From contig CALEAD010000026.1 of NCBI GenBank assembly GCA_937943625.1, positions 1 to 58,019 on the forward strand: a DNA stretch of 58,019 nucleotides, given 5' to 3'. The translations under genes and the position numbers were made by a program. Source of the stretch: an uncultured Anaerolineae bacterium (GTDB lineage: Bacteria > Chloroflexota > Anaerolineae > Promineifilales > Promineifilaceae). Within the stretch, counting starts at the first letter, position 1; every line of letters starts with the position of its first letter. Below, one piece after another: positions 39,101 to 46,268 of the stretch. The notes below the pieces were generated by a model. It made no database searches and was not told the origin of the DNA. It saw nothing but the letters and a program-made list of their open reading frames with translations.

Positions 39101-39325
39101 GCGACTAGCAGTGCTTGCAGCCCCTGGCGCAAAAACGTCTGCTGGCTGTACTCCGTAGAAGTGCTCCCAAACACGGCCGTTTTCGTCAAGCAACATAACG
39201 GTGGGGTGGCCACGCACTTCCAGCGCGTTTTGCCAGGCTGTGCACTCCTCCGTGTCAGCATTCACGCGCCAGACCGTCACCCGCGCGGCAAATTCTTGCG
39301 CCAACCCATCCACGACGGGTTCCAT
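39085..39325 (-). pseudogene. Thioredoxin remnant lacking its N-terminal half, frameshifted
   Basis: MEPVVDGLAQEF...RVNADTEECTAWQNALEVRGHPTVMLLDENGRVW is the C-terminal two thirds of a thioredoxin with the cis-Pro (GHPT). The natural end FLRQGLQALLVAQGQS is reached only after a one-base frameshift near 39155. Immediately upstream in frame the sequence reads Y-TGA-L-P-TGA-E-Q-M, with both TGA codons exactly where the CxxC cysteines align, but the preceding frame hits a TAG and has no start codon. Decay is favoured over selenocysteine use. Confidence 0.65.
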
Positions 39326-39376
39326 CTGCTCTCATGGGAGTCAGTAAGAGGTGGGGCGATTAATTCCGCACTCCCA

Positions 39377-39961
39377 CTATCCTATCGGCTCCCCTACCCC
39401 ACTGCGGCAGGTTGCGCCCCGTTCCGGCGTTTGCGGGCCAAGCTGATACATCTGGATGAAGTTGGGAATGCGGCGGTCATCGGCATTTTCTACCTGAAGT
39501 TGCAAGCCCCACGCCGTCAGCACAATCGGCGAAGCCTGATCCGGGAAAGGACTCATCAACACAAATGCCTGCCCCCGTGCCAGGCGGCGCAGTTTTTCCA
39601 CCTGCGCTTGCGGCAAATCCGGGTGATACGTCAGCCACACAGCACCATGCTCCAGCGAATGTACGGCGTGCTTCATTTCCACCGGCTGATTATAGATGCC
39701 GCAATTTTGCCAGCGCGCGCTGTGAATGCCCCCCGCTGGCGGCAACCCATTGCTAATGTCGTAGACCACGTTTTCATCGTGGTTGCGTTCCAGCCCCAGA
39801 TAATGCTGCAAGCCGTGAATGGCGGCCGTATCCTGAAAACTGAGCGCCAGCAGGCCAAACAGCGCCACCATACCCAACATCACGCCGCCCACGATGACCC
39901 ACTTGTTCTTCTTCATCGGCGTTTCTTCCGCTTTTTTCGGTTTCTTAATACTTCGTCTCAT
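39377..39961 (-). CDS. DUF3105 membrane-anchored protein
   Basis: A 194-residue protein with one N-terminal membrane helix (VIVGGVMLGMVALFGLLAL, ~22-40) and an extracytoplasmic DUF3105 domain: VYDISNGLPPAGGIHSARWQNCGIYNQPVEMKHAVHSLEHGAVWLTY contains the conserved H..HGAVW signature. Function is unknown; the His and Cys residues suggest metal binding, and it follows the copper ATPase gene on the same strand. AAAGGAG lies 16 nt before the ATG at 39961; the internal Met16 is an alternative start. Confidence 0.88.
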   Translation of the reverse strand: MRRSIKKPKKAEETPMKKNKWVIVGGVMLGMVALFGLLALSFQDTAAIHGLQHYLGLERNHDENVVYDISNGLPPAGGIHSARWQNCGIYNQPVEMKHAVHSLEHGAVWLTYHPDLPQAQVEKLRRLARGQAFVLMSPFPDQASPIVLTAWGLQLQVENADDRRIPNFIQMYQLGPQTPERGATCRSGVGEPIG

Positions 39962-39974
39962 GTTTTTTGTGCCT

Positions 39975-40060
39975 CGCTCCTTTGAAAATAACCGCAGACC
40001 GCCGACCGCAGTTTTAACAGTGATGGGCGGTCTGTAGTCTGTGGTCTTGTAAATGGAACC
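39975..40060 (-). repeat. GTCGGC hairpin repeat in the DUF3105 leader
   Basis: On the minus strand: ACCACAGACTACAGACCGCCC, core ATCACTGTTAAAACTGCGG, GTCGGCGGTCTGCGGTTATTTTC then AAAGGAG. This is the same arrangement of core plus ribosome site as at 4742-4902. Confidence 0.75.
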
Positions 40061-40083
40061 TCTGCGTTACGTTTTTATCCGGT

Positions 40084-42564
40084 TTACAGCTTCAGGCGGC
40101 GCAGGCGCAACGCATTGCTGACAACACTAATGCTGCTAAAGGCCATGGCGCCGGCCGCCAGAATGGGGTGCAGCTCGCGCAGCATGGCAGGCGCCCAGGA
40201 GAAGGGATAGAGCACGCCCGCAGCAATGGGAATGAGCAGCGTGTTGTAGCCAAACGCCCACACCAGGTTTTCTTTAATGTTGCGCATGGTGGCCTTAGAG
40301 AGGCGCAATGCCTGCGGCACACTACGCAAATCGCCACGCATCAGGGTGACATCGGCCGTTTCCATGGCCACGTCTGTGCCTGTGCCAATGGCAATGCCTA
40401 CATGTGCCTGCGCCAGCGCCGGGGCATCGTTGATGCCGTCACCGACCATTGCCACCACGTGCCCTTCGTCTTGCAACTGCCTGACGTAGCTGGCCTTGTC
40501 GCCGGGCAACACCTCGGCAAAAACGCGGTCTATGCCCACTTCCTGGGCAATGGCACGCGCTGTTGCTTCGTTATCGCCGGTGAGCATTACCACTGTCAGC
40601 CCCAGGTCGTGCAGCTGCTTTATCGCCTCTTTAGAGCCTTCCTTGATGGTGTCGGCAACGCCAATGAGGGCGCTGGCCTGCCCGTCTACGGCCAGCCACA
40701 TGGCGGTGCGCGCCTGTGCTTGCAGCACCTGCGCTCTGGCTTCCAGGCCGTTAAGATGCACATGTTCGCGCTGCATCAGACGCAAATTGCCTAACAGCAC
40801 GTCGTGCCCATCTACCTGGGCACGGATGCCATGGCCGGCAATGCTCTCAAAGGCAGTGGGTTCGCTCAGCGGCAGCCCCTGCGCTTGCGCGGCGCGCACA
40901 ATCGCTTCACCGAGCGGATGTTCAGAGCCTCGTTCGGCGCTTGCGGCCAGGCGCAAGATTTCGGAGTGCGGAGTGCGGAGCGCGGAATCTGAAATTATAA
41001 CGTCAGTTACAGCCGGTTCCCCTTTGGTGATCGTGCCAGTTTTGTCCAGGACAACAACTGTAATCCTGTGTGCCTGTTCCAGCGCGGCGCTGTTCTTAAA
41101 GAGAATACCTTGCTCAGCCCCCTTGCCCATCCCCACCATGATGGAAGTTGGCGTGGCCAGCCCCATGGCGCAGGGGCAGGCAATGACCAGGATGGCCGTC
41201 AGGCGAATGAGCGCGGGCACAAAGCCGGCACCGCTAAGCAGCCAGATGAGGAAGGTGAACACGGCAAACAGAATGACTGCGGGCACAAAATAAGCGGCCA
41301 CACGGTCTACGGCACGCTGAATGGGGGCTTTGCTGCCCTGCGCCTGCTCCACCAGGCGAATAATTTGCGCCAGGGCAGACTCTTTGCCCACTTTGGTGGC
41401 CTCAATTTTCAGTAGCCCTTGTCGGTTCAGCGTTGCGCCAATGACGGCATCGCCAACCTGTTTGGCAACGGGCAGGCTTTCGCCGGTGATCATGCTCTCG
41501 TCTACTGTCGAACGACCGTCTACCACCAGCCCATCCACAGGAATCTTCTCGCCGGGGCGCACCAGCACAACATCTCCGCGCGCTACCTGGGCAATGGGCA
41601 CATCTAGCTCGACGCCATTGCGGATGATGCGCGCCGTTTTTGCCTGCAAGCCAATCAGCTTTTTGATCGCCTCGCTGGTGCGCCCCTTGGCGCGCACCTC
41701 CAGCAGCTTACCCAGCACGATCAGGGTAATGATCACGGCCGAGGTCTCAAAGTAAACGTGATGGCCCAGGCTGTGATTGTCAAAGGTCAGGGCAATCAGC
41801 ACGGCCATGCTGTAAAAGTAGGCCACAGAGGAGCCCATGGCCACCAGCACATCCATGTTGGCGCTGCCGTTGCGCAGGCTCTTGTAGCCGCCCACGTAGT
41901 AATCCCACCCCACGTAAAACTGCACGGGGGTTGCCAATGCCCAAAAGAGCCAGTTGACCCAGTCGGCGTGTGCCCATTCCCCCAGCAGGCCAAAATCGCG
42001 GCTCATGCTAAAGACAAAGAGGGGCAGGGAAAAGAGAACGCCGACAATCAGGCGCGTCCACTGATGGCGAATTTCGGCGGCGCGCGCGACGGCTTCGGCA
42101 TCTTCGGCAGCTTCCAAATCAGCGTCAACGGCCGTTTCCACCACATCATACCCCGCTTTGCGCACGGCCGTTACCAGATCGGCGCGGGTGACAGCGCCGG
42201 GTGCGTAACGCACCGTTGCTTTTTCGCTGGCGTAGTTGACATTGGCGGCCAGCACGCCCTCCACCTTGTTTAGCACCCGCTCAATGTTCAGGGCACAGTT
42301 GGCGCAGGTCATGCCGAGCAGGGACAGGTCTAATTCAGCCGTAGGGACATGGTAGCCGGCACGCTCGATGTGTGCAATCACATCGGCCGTTACCTGCTGC
42401 GGCTTCACCAGCGCGGGGTCATAGGTAATAGTCACCTTCTCACCGGCATAATTGACAGAAACGGCCGTGACGCCCGTCGCTTTTTTGCTGTTCCGTTCAA
42501 CAGTCGCGACACAGTTGGCGCACGTCATGCCCAGAACGGGTAAGGTGAGCTGTTTTTCAGACAT
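40084..42564 (-). CDS. copA: Copper-translocating P1B-type ATPase
   Basis: An 826-residue Cu+ exporter. Two heavy-metal-associated domains with GMTCANC (residues ~12-18 and 84-90) precede eight predicted helices. The ion-site motif is [14 protein letters not shown], phosphorylation site [11 protein letters not shown], then HP-containing [11 protein letters not shown], and the hinge MLTGDNEAT plus [15 protein letters not shown] with two HMA domains indicates Cu+ specificity. It is third in csoR-copZ-copA. Its 5' leader contains long CCAACC-type repeats and no clear ribosome site. Confidence 0.96.
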   Translation of the reverse strand: MSEKQLTLPVLGMTCANCVATVERNSKKATGVTAVSVNYAGEKVTITYDPALVKPQQVTADVIAHIERAGYHVPTAELDLSLLGMTCANCALNIERVLNKVEGVLAANVNYASEKATVRYAPGAVTRADLVTAVRKAGYDVVETAVDADLEAAEDAEAVARAAEIRHQWTRLIVGVLFSLPLFVFSMSRDFGLLGEWAHADWVNWLFWALATPVQFYVGWDYYVGGYKSLRNGSANMDVLVAMGSSVAYFYSMAVLIALTFDNHSLGHHVYFETSAVIITLIVLGKLLEVRAKGRTSEAIKKLIGLQAKTARIIRNGVELDVPIAQVARGDVVLVRPGEKIPVDGLVVDGRSTVDESMITGESLPVAKQVGDAVIGATLNRQGLLKIEATKVGKESALAQIIRLVEQAQGSKAPIQRAVDRVAAYFVPAVILFAVFTFLIWLLSGAGFVPALIRLTAILVIACPCAMGLATPTSIMVGMGKGAEQGILFKNSAALEQAHRITVVVLDKTGTITKGEPAVTDVIISDSALRTPHSEILRLAASAERGSEHPLGEAIVRAAQAQGLPLSEPTAFESIAGHGIRAQVDGHDVLLGNLRLMQREHVHLNGLEARAQVLQAQARTAMWLAVDGQASALIGVADTIKEGSKEAIKQLHDLGLTVVMLTGDNEATARAIAQEVGIDRVFAEVLPGDKASYVRQLQDEGHVVAMVGDGINDAPALAQAHVGIAIGTGTDVAMETADVTLMRGDLRSVPQALRLSKATMRNIKENLVWAFGYNTLLIPIAAGVLYPFSWAPAMLRELHPILAAGAMAFSSISVVSNALRLRRLKL

Positions 42565-42579
42565 GGGTGAAAGGAGGGA

Positions 42580-42652
42580 GTTGGTTGGGTTGGTTGGTTA
42601 GTTGGTTGGTTGGGTTGGTTGGATTCACGAACAAACCAACCCAACCTGTCAA
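42580..42652. repeat. CCAACC/GGTTGG simple repeat, inverted arms
   Basis: GTTGGTTGGGTTGGTTGG units on the left and AAACCAACCCAACC on the right form an inverted repeat between copZ and copA. Similar CCAACCAACC tracts lie at 17030 and 46195-46245. Confidence 0.65.
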
Positions 42653-42658
42653 ACCACA

Positions 42659-42880
42659 CTAACTTAACTGAATAAGCTGCGCCGGCGGGTAATTAATTTC
42701 GTGCAGTAAGGCGTTAATGGCATCCCAGTTGGCGGGCGCATCCCAGGAGACGGTGACTTTTTTCGTCTCCACTTCTGCCTTCACACTGGCTATGCCAGCT
42801 AGTTCCGCCAGTTCGTTCTCAATGGTGCGCGTGCAGTGGCCGCAGCTAATGTTGGGTACAATAAAGGTTTTCGTTTCCAT
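42659..42880 (-). CDS. copZ: Copper chaperone, HMA domain
   Basis: A 73-residue CopZ-like protein, a single heavy-metal-associated domain. The metal site is ISCGHCTRTIENEL (Cys13, Cys16), slightly different from the GMTCANC of CopA. It would hand Cu+ to CopA, encoded 94 bp downstream, or to CsoR. The ATG at 42880 is preceded by TTCAAGGGAG, which also ends a copy of the GGTCATxTTC leader repeat. Confidence 0.93.
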   Translation of the reverse strand: METKTFIVPNISCGHCTRTIENELAELAGIASVKAEVETKKVTVSWDAPANWDAINALLHEINYPPAQLIQLS

Positions 42881-42889
42881 CGATTCTCC

Positions 42890-43015
42890 CTTGAAGATGA
42901 CCGCCGACCCTTTTGTAGGATATTCCTGGCCGCCTGCGGTCTCTCAAAAAAGGCGTGAAATGTGAATCGTGCACAGCCATCTCTTCACGTTTCACGCCTC
43001 ACGTTTCAAGTTTGC
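42890..43015. repeat. Repeat pair: GTCGGCGGTCATCTTC and GTGAAACGTGAGGC
   Basis: Between csoR and copZ: a short GGGTCGGCGGTCATCTTCAAG leader repeat next to copZ (minus strand) and a TTCACGTTTCACGCCTCACG block at about 42987-43011. The second type also occurs at 27536-27556 and 28812-28835. Confidence 0.55.
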
Positions 43016-43022
43016 ATCGCTC

Positions 43023-43301
43023 TTACCGCTTTTCCACCATGGCAAAGACGCTGACAACCTCCTCCAGCATTCGCTCGCGCTCTGCCGGGTTACTGCCCTG
43101 GATGGCGGTGGTGACGCAGGTGCGCAAATGATTGTCGAGCATGATTGTGCTGACTTTGTTGAGGGCAGCCTGCACAGCCTGAATCTGTTTGATGATGTCT
43201 ATGCAGTAGACGTCATCCTGCACCATGCGCTCGATGCCTTTGATGTGCCCGGCGGCGCTGGCGAGTCGGCGGATAACGGCCGTTTTTGTGCTCTCATCCA
43301 T
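43023..43301 (-). CDS. csoR: CsoR-family copper-sensing repressor
   Basis: A 92-residue all-helical repressor (DUF156). The Cu+ ligands Cys33 (VYCIDI), His58 and Cys62 (DNHLRTC) form the C-H-C triad of true CsoR, which distinguishes it from RcnR or FrmR. Cu+ binding should release it from DNA. It is the first gene of the cop operon and has a G/C-tract operator 13 bp upstream of its start, so it probably represses itself, copZ and copA. GGGGGGTAGGG serves as the ribosome site region. Confidence 0.93.
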   Translation of the reverse strand: MDESTKTAVIRRLASAAGHIKGIERMVQDDVYCIDIIKQIQAVQAALNKVSTIMLDNHLRTCVTTAIQGSNPAERERMLEEVVSVFAMVEKR

Positions 43302-43314
43302 CTGCTTAAGTCCC

Positions 43315-43333
43315 TACCCCCCTGGGGGGGGTA
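43315..43333. promoter_or_regulatory. CsoR operator (TA-C6-T-G8-TA)
   Basis: TACCCCCCTGGGGGGGGTA is the pseudo-palindromic G/C-tract typical of CsoR boxes, placed between the csoR start and its upstream region. Confidence 0.75.
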
Positions 43334-43400
43334 TCTGTATTGTAAACGACATGGGTGTAGCGTCAATGCTACGTGCTGTAGCATTCATTTTGCGCAAAGG

Positions 43401-43424
43401 TTTTTGTGATTTTTATCACAAAAA
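43401..43424. promoter_or_regulatory. CRP/FNR-type palindrome
   Basis: TTTTTGTGAT-N4-ATCACAAAAA, a perfect 10-bp dyad that contains TGTGA-N6-TCACA, the CRP consensus. Its centre is about 55 bp before the inferred transcript start of the promoter at 43433-43461. Confidence 0.65.
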
Positions 43425-43432
43425 ATTCCCTA

Positions 43433-43461
43433 TTGACGCGCTTTAGACATTGTGCTATATT
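43433..43461 (+). promoter_or_regulatory. Promoter upstream of the leader hairpin
   Basis: TTGACG (43433-43438), 17-bp spacer, TATATT (43456-43461). The expected start is near 43468, shortly before the terminator-like hairpin. Confidence 0.6.
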
Positions 43462-43481
43462 TTTCTTGGCTCCCCCCCCCA

Positions 43482-43527
43482 GAGGTGTACCGTTAAGCGC
43501 CCGCTTAACGGACACCTCATTTTTTTT
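43482..43527 (+). terminator. Intrinsic terminator/attenuator in the esterase leader
   Basis: GAGGTGT-(A)-CCGTTAAGCG pairs with CGCTTAACGG-ACACCTC (about 16 bp, one bulged A, tight loop), followed by eight Ts at 43520-43527. It lies only ~15 nt after the inferred transcript start and 22 bp before the ATG at 43550. It therefore acts either as an attenuator or as the end of a ~60-nt small RNA. Confidence 0.75.
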
Positions 43528-43549
43528 GCCACAACGACGACTACGCAGT

Positions 43550-44236
43550 ATGAAAACGCACGTTAAACCCAAACTGGTTAGCGATGGGCCTGCTTTTGGC
43601 ACAACTGGATTAGTTCATCGCGTGCAGCAGCCAGACATGACCGGACCTTACACAACTGTTGTGATGCTACACGGCCGTTTCGGAAACGAGGACGTAATGT
43701 GGTTGTTTGCGCCAACGGTGCCCGCTAACTGGCTGATTCTCGCCCCACGTGGACTACACGAAGATAGAGAGGGGTACTCCTGGCATCCGCGCCTGCCAGA
43801 TGAGTGGCCCTGTTTGTATGAGCTAGACCACTCCGTAACGGCCGTTACCCATTTCATTCACGCCTTATCCCGCCAGTACAACGCTGATCCGAGGCGTATC
43901 TATCTGATGGGATTCAGCCAGGGAGCGGCCGTTGCTTATGCCCTGGCGCTGAAATACCCCAGGCTTGTACGTGGCATTGCTGGACTGGTTGGCTTTGTAC
44001 CAGAAGCGTGCGATACGGCCGTGCAGTTCCAATCGCTGGACAATTTGCCCATTTTCATGGCCGTGGGCAGAAAAGACCCACTCATTCCCTACCAGCGCGC
44101 GCAGCAGAGCGCGCAAACGCTGCGTCAGGCAGGCGCCAATCTGGCCTACCATGCGTATGACACCGGTCACAAGCTAAGCGCCCAGGGCATGAAAGATTTG
44201 CAAGCGTGGTGGGCGGCGCGTGCGCAAGAAGAATGA
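43550..44236 (+). CDS. Phospholipase/carboxylesterase family hydrolase
   Basis: A 228-residue alpha/beta hydrolase (COG0400). TVVMLHGRFGNEDVMWLFAPTVPANWLILAPRG is the oxyanion-hole region, YLMGFSQGAAVAYALAL holds the nucleophile Ser in GFSQG, VGRKDPLIP the Asp and DTGHKLS the His, a full triad. It would hydrolyse small acyl or lysophospholipid esters. The ATG at 43550 has no strong ribosome site, and a terminator-like hairpin stands just upstream, so expression is probably conditional. The CRP-like site suggests nutrient control. Confidence 0.88.
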   Translation: MKTHVKPKLVSDGPAFGTTGLVHRVQQPDMTGPYTTVVMLHGRFGNEDVMWLFAPTVPANWLILAPRGLHEDREGYSWHPRLPDEWPCLYELDHSVTAVTHFIHALSRQYNADPRRIYLMGFSQGAAVAYALALKYPRLVRGIAGLVGFVPEACDTAVQFQSLDNLPIFMAVGRKDPLIPYQRAQQSAQTLRQAGANLAYHAYDTGHKLSAQGMKDLQAWWAARAQEE

Positions 44237-44264
44237 AAAAGGATGAAGCATGAAACATCATGAT

Positions 44265-44345
44265 ATTTTTTCTGACCGCCGACTACCAACCGCCCATCAC
44301 TGGCAAAATCGCGGTCGGCAGTCCGTAGTCGGCGGTCAGATTTGT
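44265..44345. repeat. GTCGGC hairpin repeat with CCCATCACTGGCAAAATCGC core
   Basis: GACCGCCGACTACCAACCGCC, core CATCACTGGCAAAATCGCGG and CCGTAGTCGGCGGTCAG. It stands between convergent genes and is the cleanest copy of the core. Downstream at 44411-44424 is the dyad CCTGTC-TG-GACAGG, flanked by direct repeats of CAAAATTTC. Confidence 0.8.
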
Positions 44346-44508
44346 AAGGCACCATTTCCAGAGAAGATGAACCATGCTTACTATGTCAACTAGCGCAAAA
44401 TTTCCCTTTACCTGTCTGGACAGGCAAAATTTCTTGTGAGCTACTCATAAGAAATAAACATACCCCATCTCTGTCAATCGCCAATCTTTAATCGCCAATC
44501 CCCTTTCT

Positions 44509-46170
44509 CTACTTGCGCTGGCGAAAGACGCCCAGGGCAATTGCGCCGACAACGGCCGTTGCCCCGGCCACTGCCGCCGCACCCAGGTAGTTGCTTTTTT
44601 GTGGCGCAGGGGTGTCCGAGGAAACGGCCGTATCACGCCCCCGTCTGTCATTCGTCTGACGCCGTACCCAATCTGCTATCGGCTGCAAGCGCTGGCGCGG
44701 CGTCACGCCAAAGGCCAGGCGCATGATGGCCGCGCCCAGGTAATAATGATTTGGTGCGCGCATTTGCGTCGCCAGGTCAAACGTTAGCGGCGGACGGCCA
44801 ATGGCATAAGAGCGCAGTTGCGTGAACTGTAACACCTCCTCTGGGCCGTGCGTGCGCGCATTGCCAGACTGCTTTACCCCGCCAAAAGGCAGCAACGAGA
44901 CAGGATAATGAGAGATGGCGTCATTGACGTTCACCGACCCCACATCCAGGCGGTGCGCCACGCGCTTGGCCTGGCGCATGTTGTTGCTCCACACAGACGC
45001 GCTCAGGCCATAGTCAGAGTCATTGGCCAGCCACAGCGCCTCTACCTCATCCTTCACCTTCATAATCGGCATAATTGGGCCAAACGTCTCCTCACGCATC
45101 ACCTTCATCTCGTGTGTGACGTCTACCAGAATCGTTGGCTCCATAAACATACCAGCAAATTTACCCCCATAGAGCAGGCGCGCGCCCTTGGCCAGCGCAT
45201 CTTCCAGGTGATCGCGGGCGATGTTCACCTGGCGCTCAAAGGTAAGCGGCCCCATGTTATAGGGATTGTCTATATCCGGGGTGTATCCCATTTTGATACG
45301 CTTTGCCTCTTCTAACACCAGCCGCACAAATTCATCGTAAACCGATTCCACGACATAGACACGCTCAATGCCCATACAGGTCTGGCCGGTGTTATAGAAT
45401 GCGCCCCACGCGCCCCATTTGGCGGCCGCCTGCAAGTTGGTATCTTCCAGCACAATCATCGGGTCTTTGCCCCCCAGTTCAGCAATAAAGGGGGTCATGG
45501 TTTCGGCGGCAGCCTGGGCGATTTTGCGCCCGGTGGTCGTAGAGCCAGTAAGGAAGATGAGGTCAGGCTTGCTACGTACTAGCGCCGCGCCAACGGCCGG
45601 GCCGCCATGCAGCACACGCACAAACGGCGAAAGCTCCGGCACGCGCTGGAACAGGCTTTCCACCAGCGCTCCGGTGGCAGCCGTTACCTCAGAGGGTTTG
45701 AGGATGACAGTGTTGCCCGCCAGCAAGGCAGAGCAAACGATGGGCATGGTCAGGTCAAAGGGGTAATTCCAGGGGCCAATAACAGCCACCACGCCGTAGG
45801 GATGTGGCTCGGTGTAGTACCGCTTAAAAACGTAGAGCCCAGGAGGTACGCGCCGCCGCGCCAGCCATTTGGGGGCGTGGTTGTAGTATTGATGCAGCCG
45901 GTCAACGGTCATCATCACTTCGATCAGGCCATCCTGGCGGCTTTTGCCGGTGTCTTTGTTGAGCACGGCCGTAATCTCATCCAACGAATCTATGATCAGC
46001 TCCTGAAGTTTGCGCAGCGCCTTGATGCGCTCCCGCAGGGGCCGGCGGCGCCAGACCATAAACGCCTGGCGCATCTCCTTCATCGCACGCTGAATATCTT
46101 CCGGTGTGGAAACCGGTATTTGTCCAAATTGCTCCCCTGTTGCGGGGTTGATGAATGGTAGCATTTCCAT
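44509..46170 (-). CDS. Membrane-anchored aldehyde dehydrogenase (ALDH3/fatty-aldehyde-like)
   Basis: A 553-residue ALDH with Glu231 in AELGGKDP and catalytic Cys265 in TGQTCMGIERVY. Unlike most bacterial ALDHs it has a C-terminal extension ending in a hydrophobic helix followed by Arg/Lys (GATAVVGAIALGVFRQRK), like the tail anchor of fatty aldehyde dehydrogenases. It lies 98 bp downstream of a GMC oxidase that also ends in a membrane helix, so the pair may oxidise long-chain alcohols to acids at the membrane. The ATG at 46170 is chosen since GGAG is 9 nt upstream; an in-frame ATG (46176) and TTG (46185) are alternatives. Confidence 0.9.
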   Translation of the reverse strand: MEMLPFINPATGEQFGQIPVSTPEDIQRAMKEMRQAFMVWRRRPLRERIKALRKLQELIIDSLDEITAVLNKDTGKSRQDGLIEVMMTVDRLHQYYNHAPKWLARRRVPPGLYVFKRYYTEPHPYGVVAVIGPWNYPFDLTMPIVCSALLAGNTVILKPSEVTAATGALVESLFQRVPELSPFVRVLHGGPAVGAALVRSKPDLIFLTGSTTTGRKIAQAAAETMTPFIAELGGKDPMIVLEDTNLQAAAKWGAWGAFYNTGQTCMGIERVYVVESVYDEFVRLVLEEAKRIKMGYTPDIDNPYNMGPLTFERQVNIARDHLEDALAKGARLLYGGKFAGMFMEPTILVDVTHEMKVMREETFGPIMPIMKVKDEVEALWLANDSDYGLSASVWSNNMRQAKRVAHRLDVGSVNVNDAISHYPVSLLPFGGVKQSGNARTHGPEEVLQFTQLRSYAIGRPPLTFDLATQMRAPNHYYLGAAIMRLAFGVTPRQRLQPIADWVRRQTNDRRGRDTAVSSDTPAPQKSNYLGAAAVAGATAVVGAIALGVFRQRK

Positions 46171-46268
46171 GGTCATCTTCTCCAATTAGCTGCGTTGGTT
46201 GGGTTGGTCAGGTTGGCTATGTGATCAGCCAACAACCAAACTAACCAACCGATATCAGCTTACTTGTT

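Noticed and set aside
38711..39160. Continuation of the minus-strand frame beyond the thioredoxin part
   Set aside because: After about 39155 the frame is antisense to the lamin-tail ORF and shows no protein character; the natural thioredoxin end lies in another frame.
42987..43011. GTTTCACG half-site resembling ParB parS (TGTTTCACGTGAAACA)
   Set aside because: Only one half is present and no palindrome forms; the sequence belongs to the GTGAAACGTGAGGC repeat family and is far from parB.
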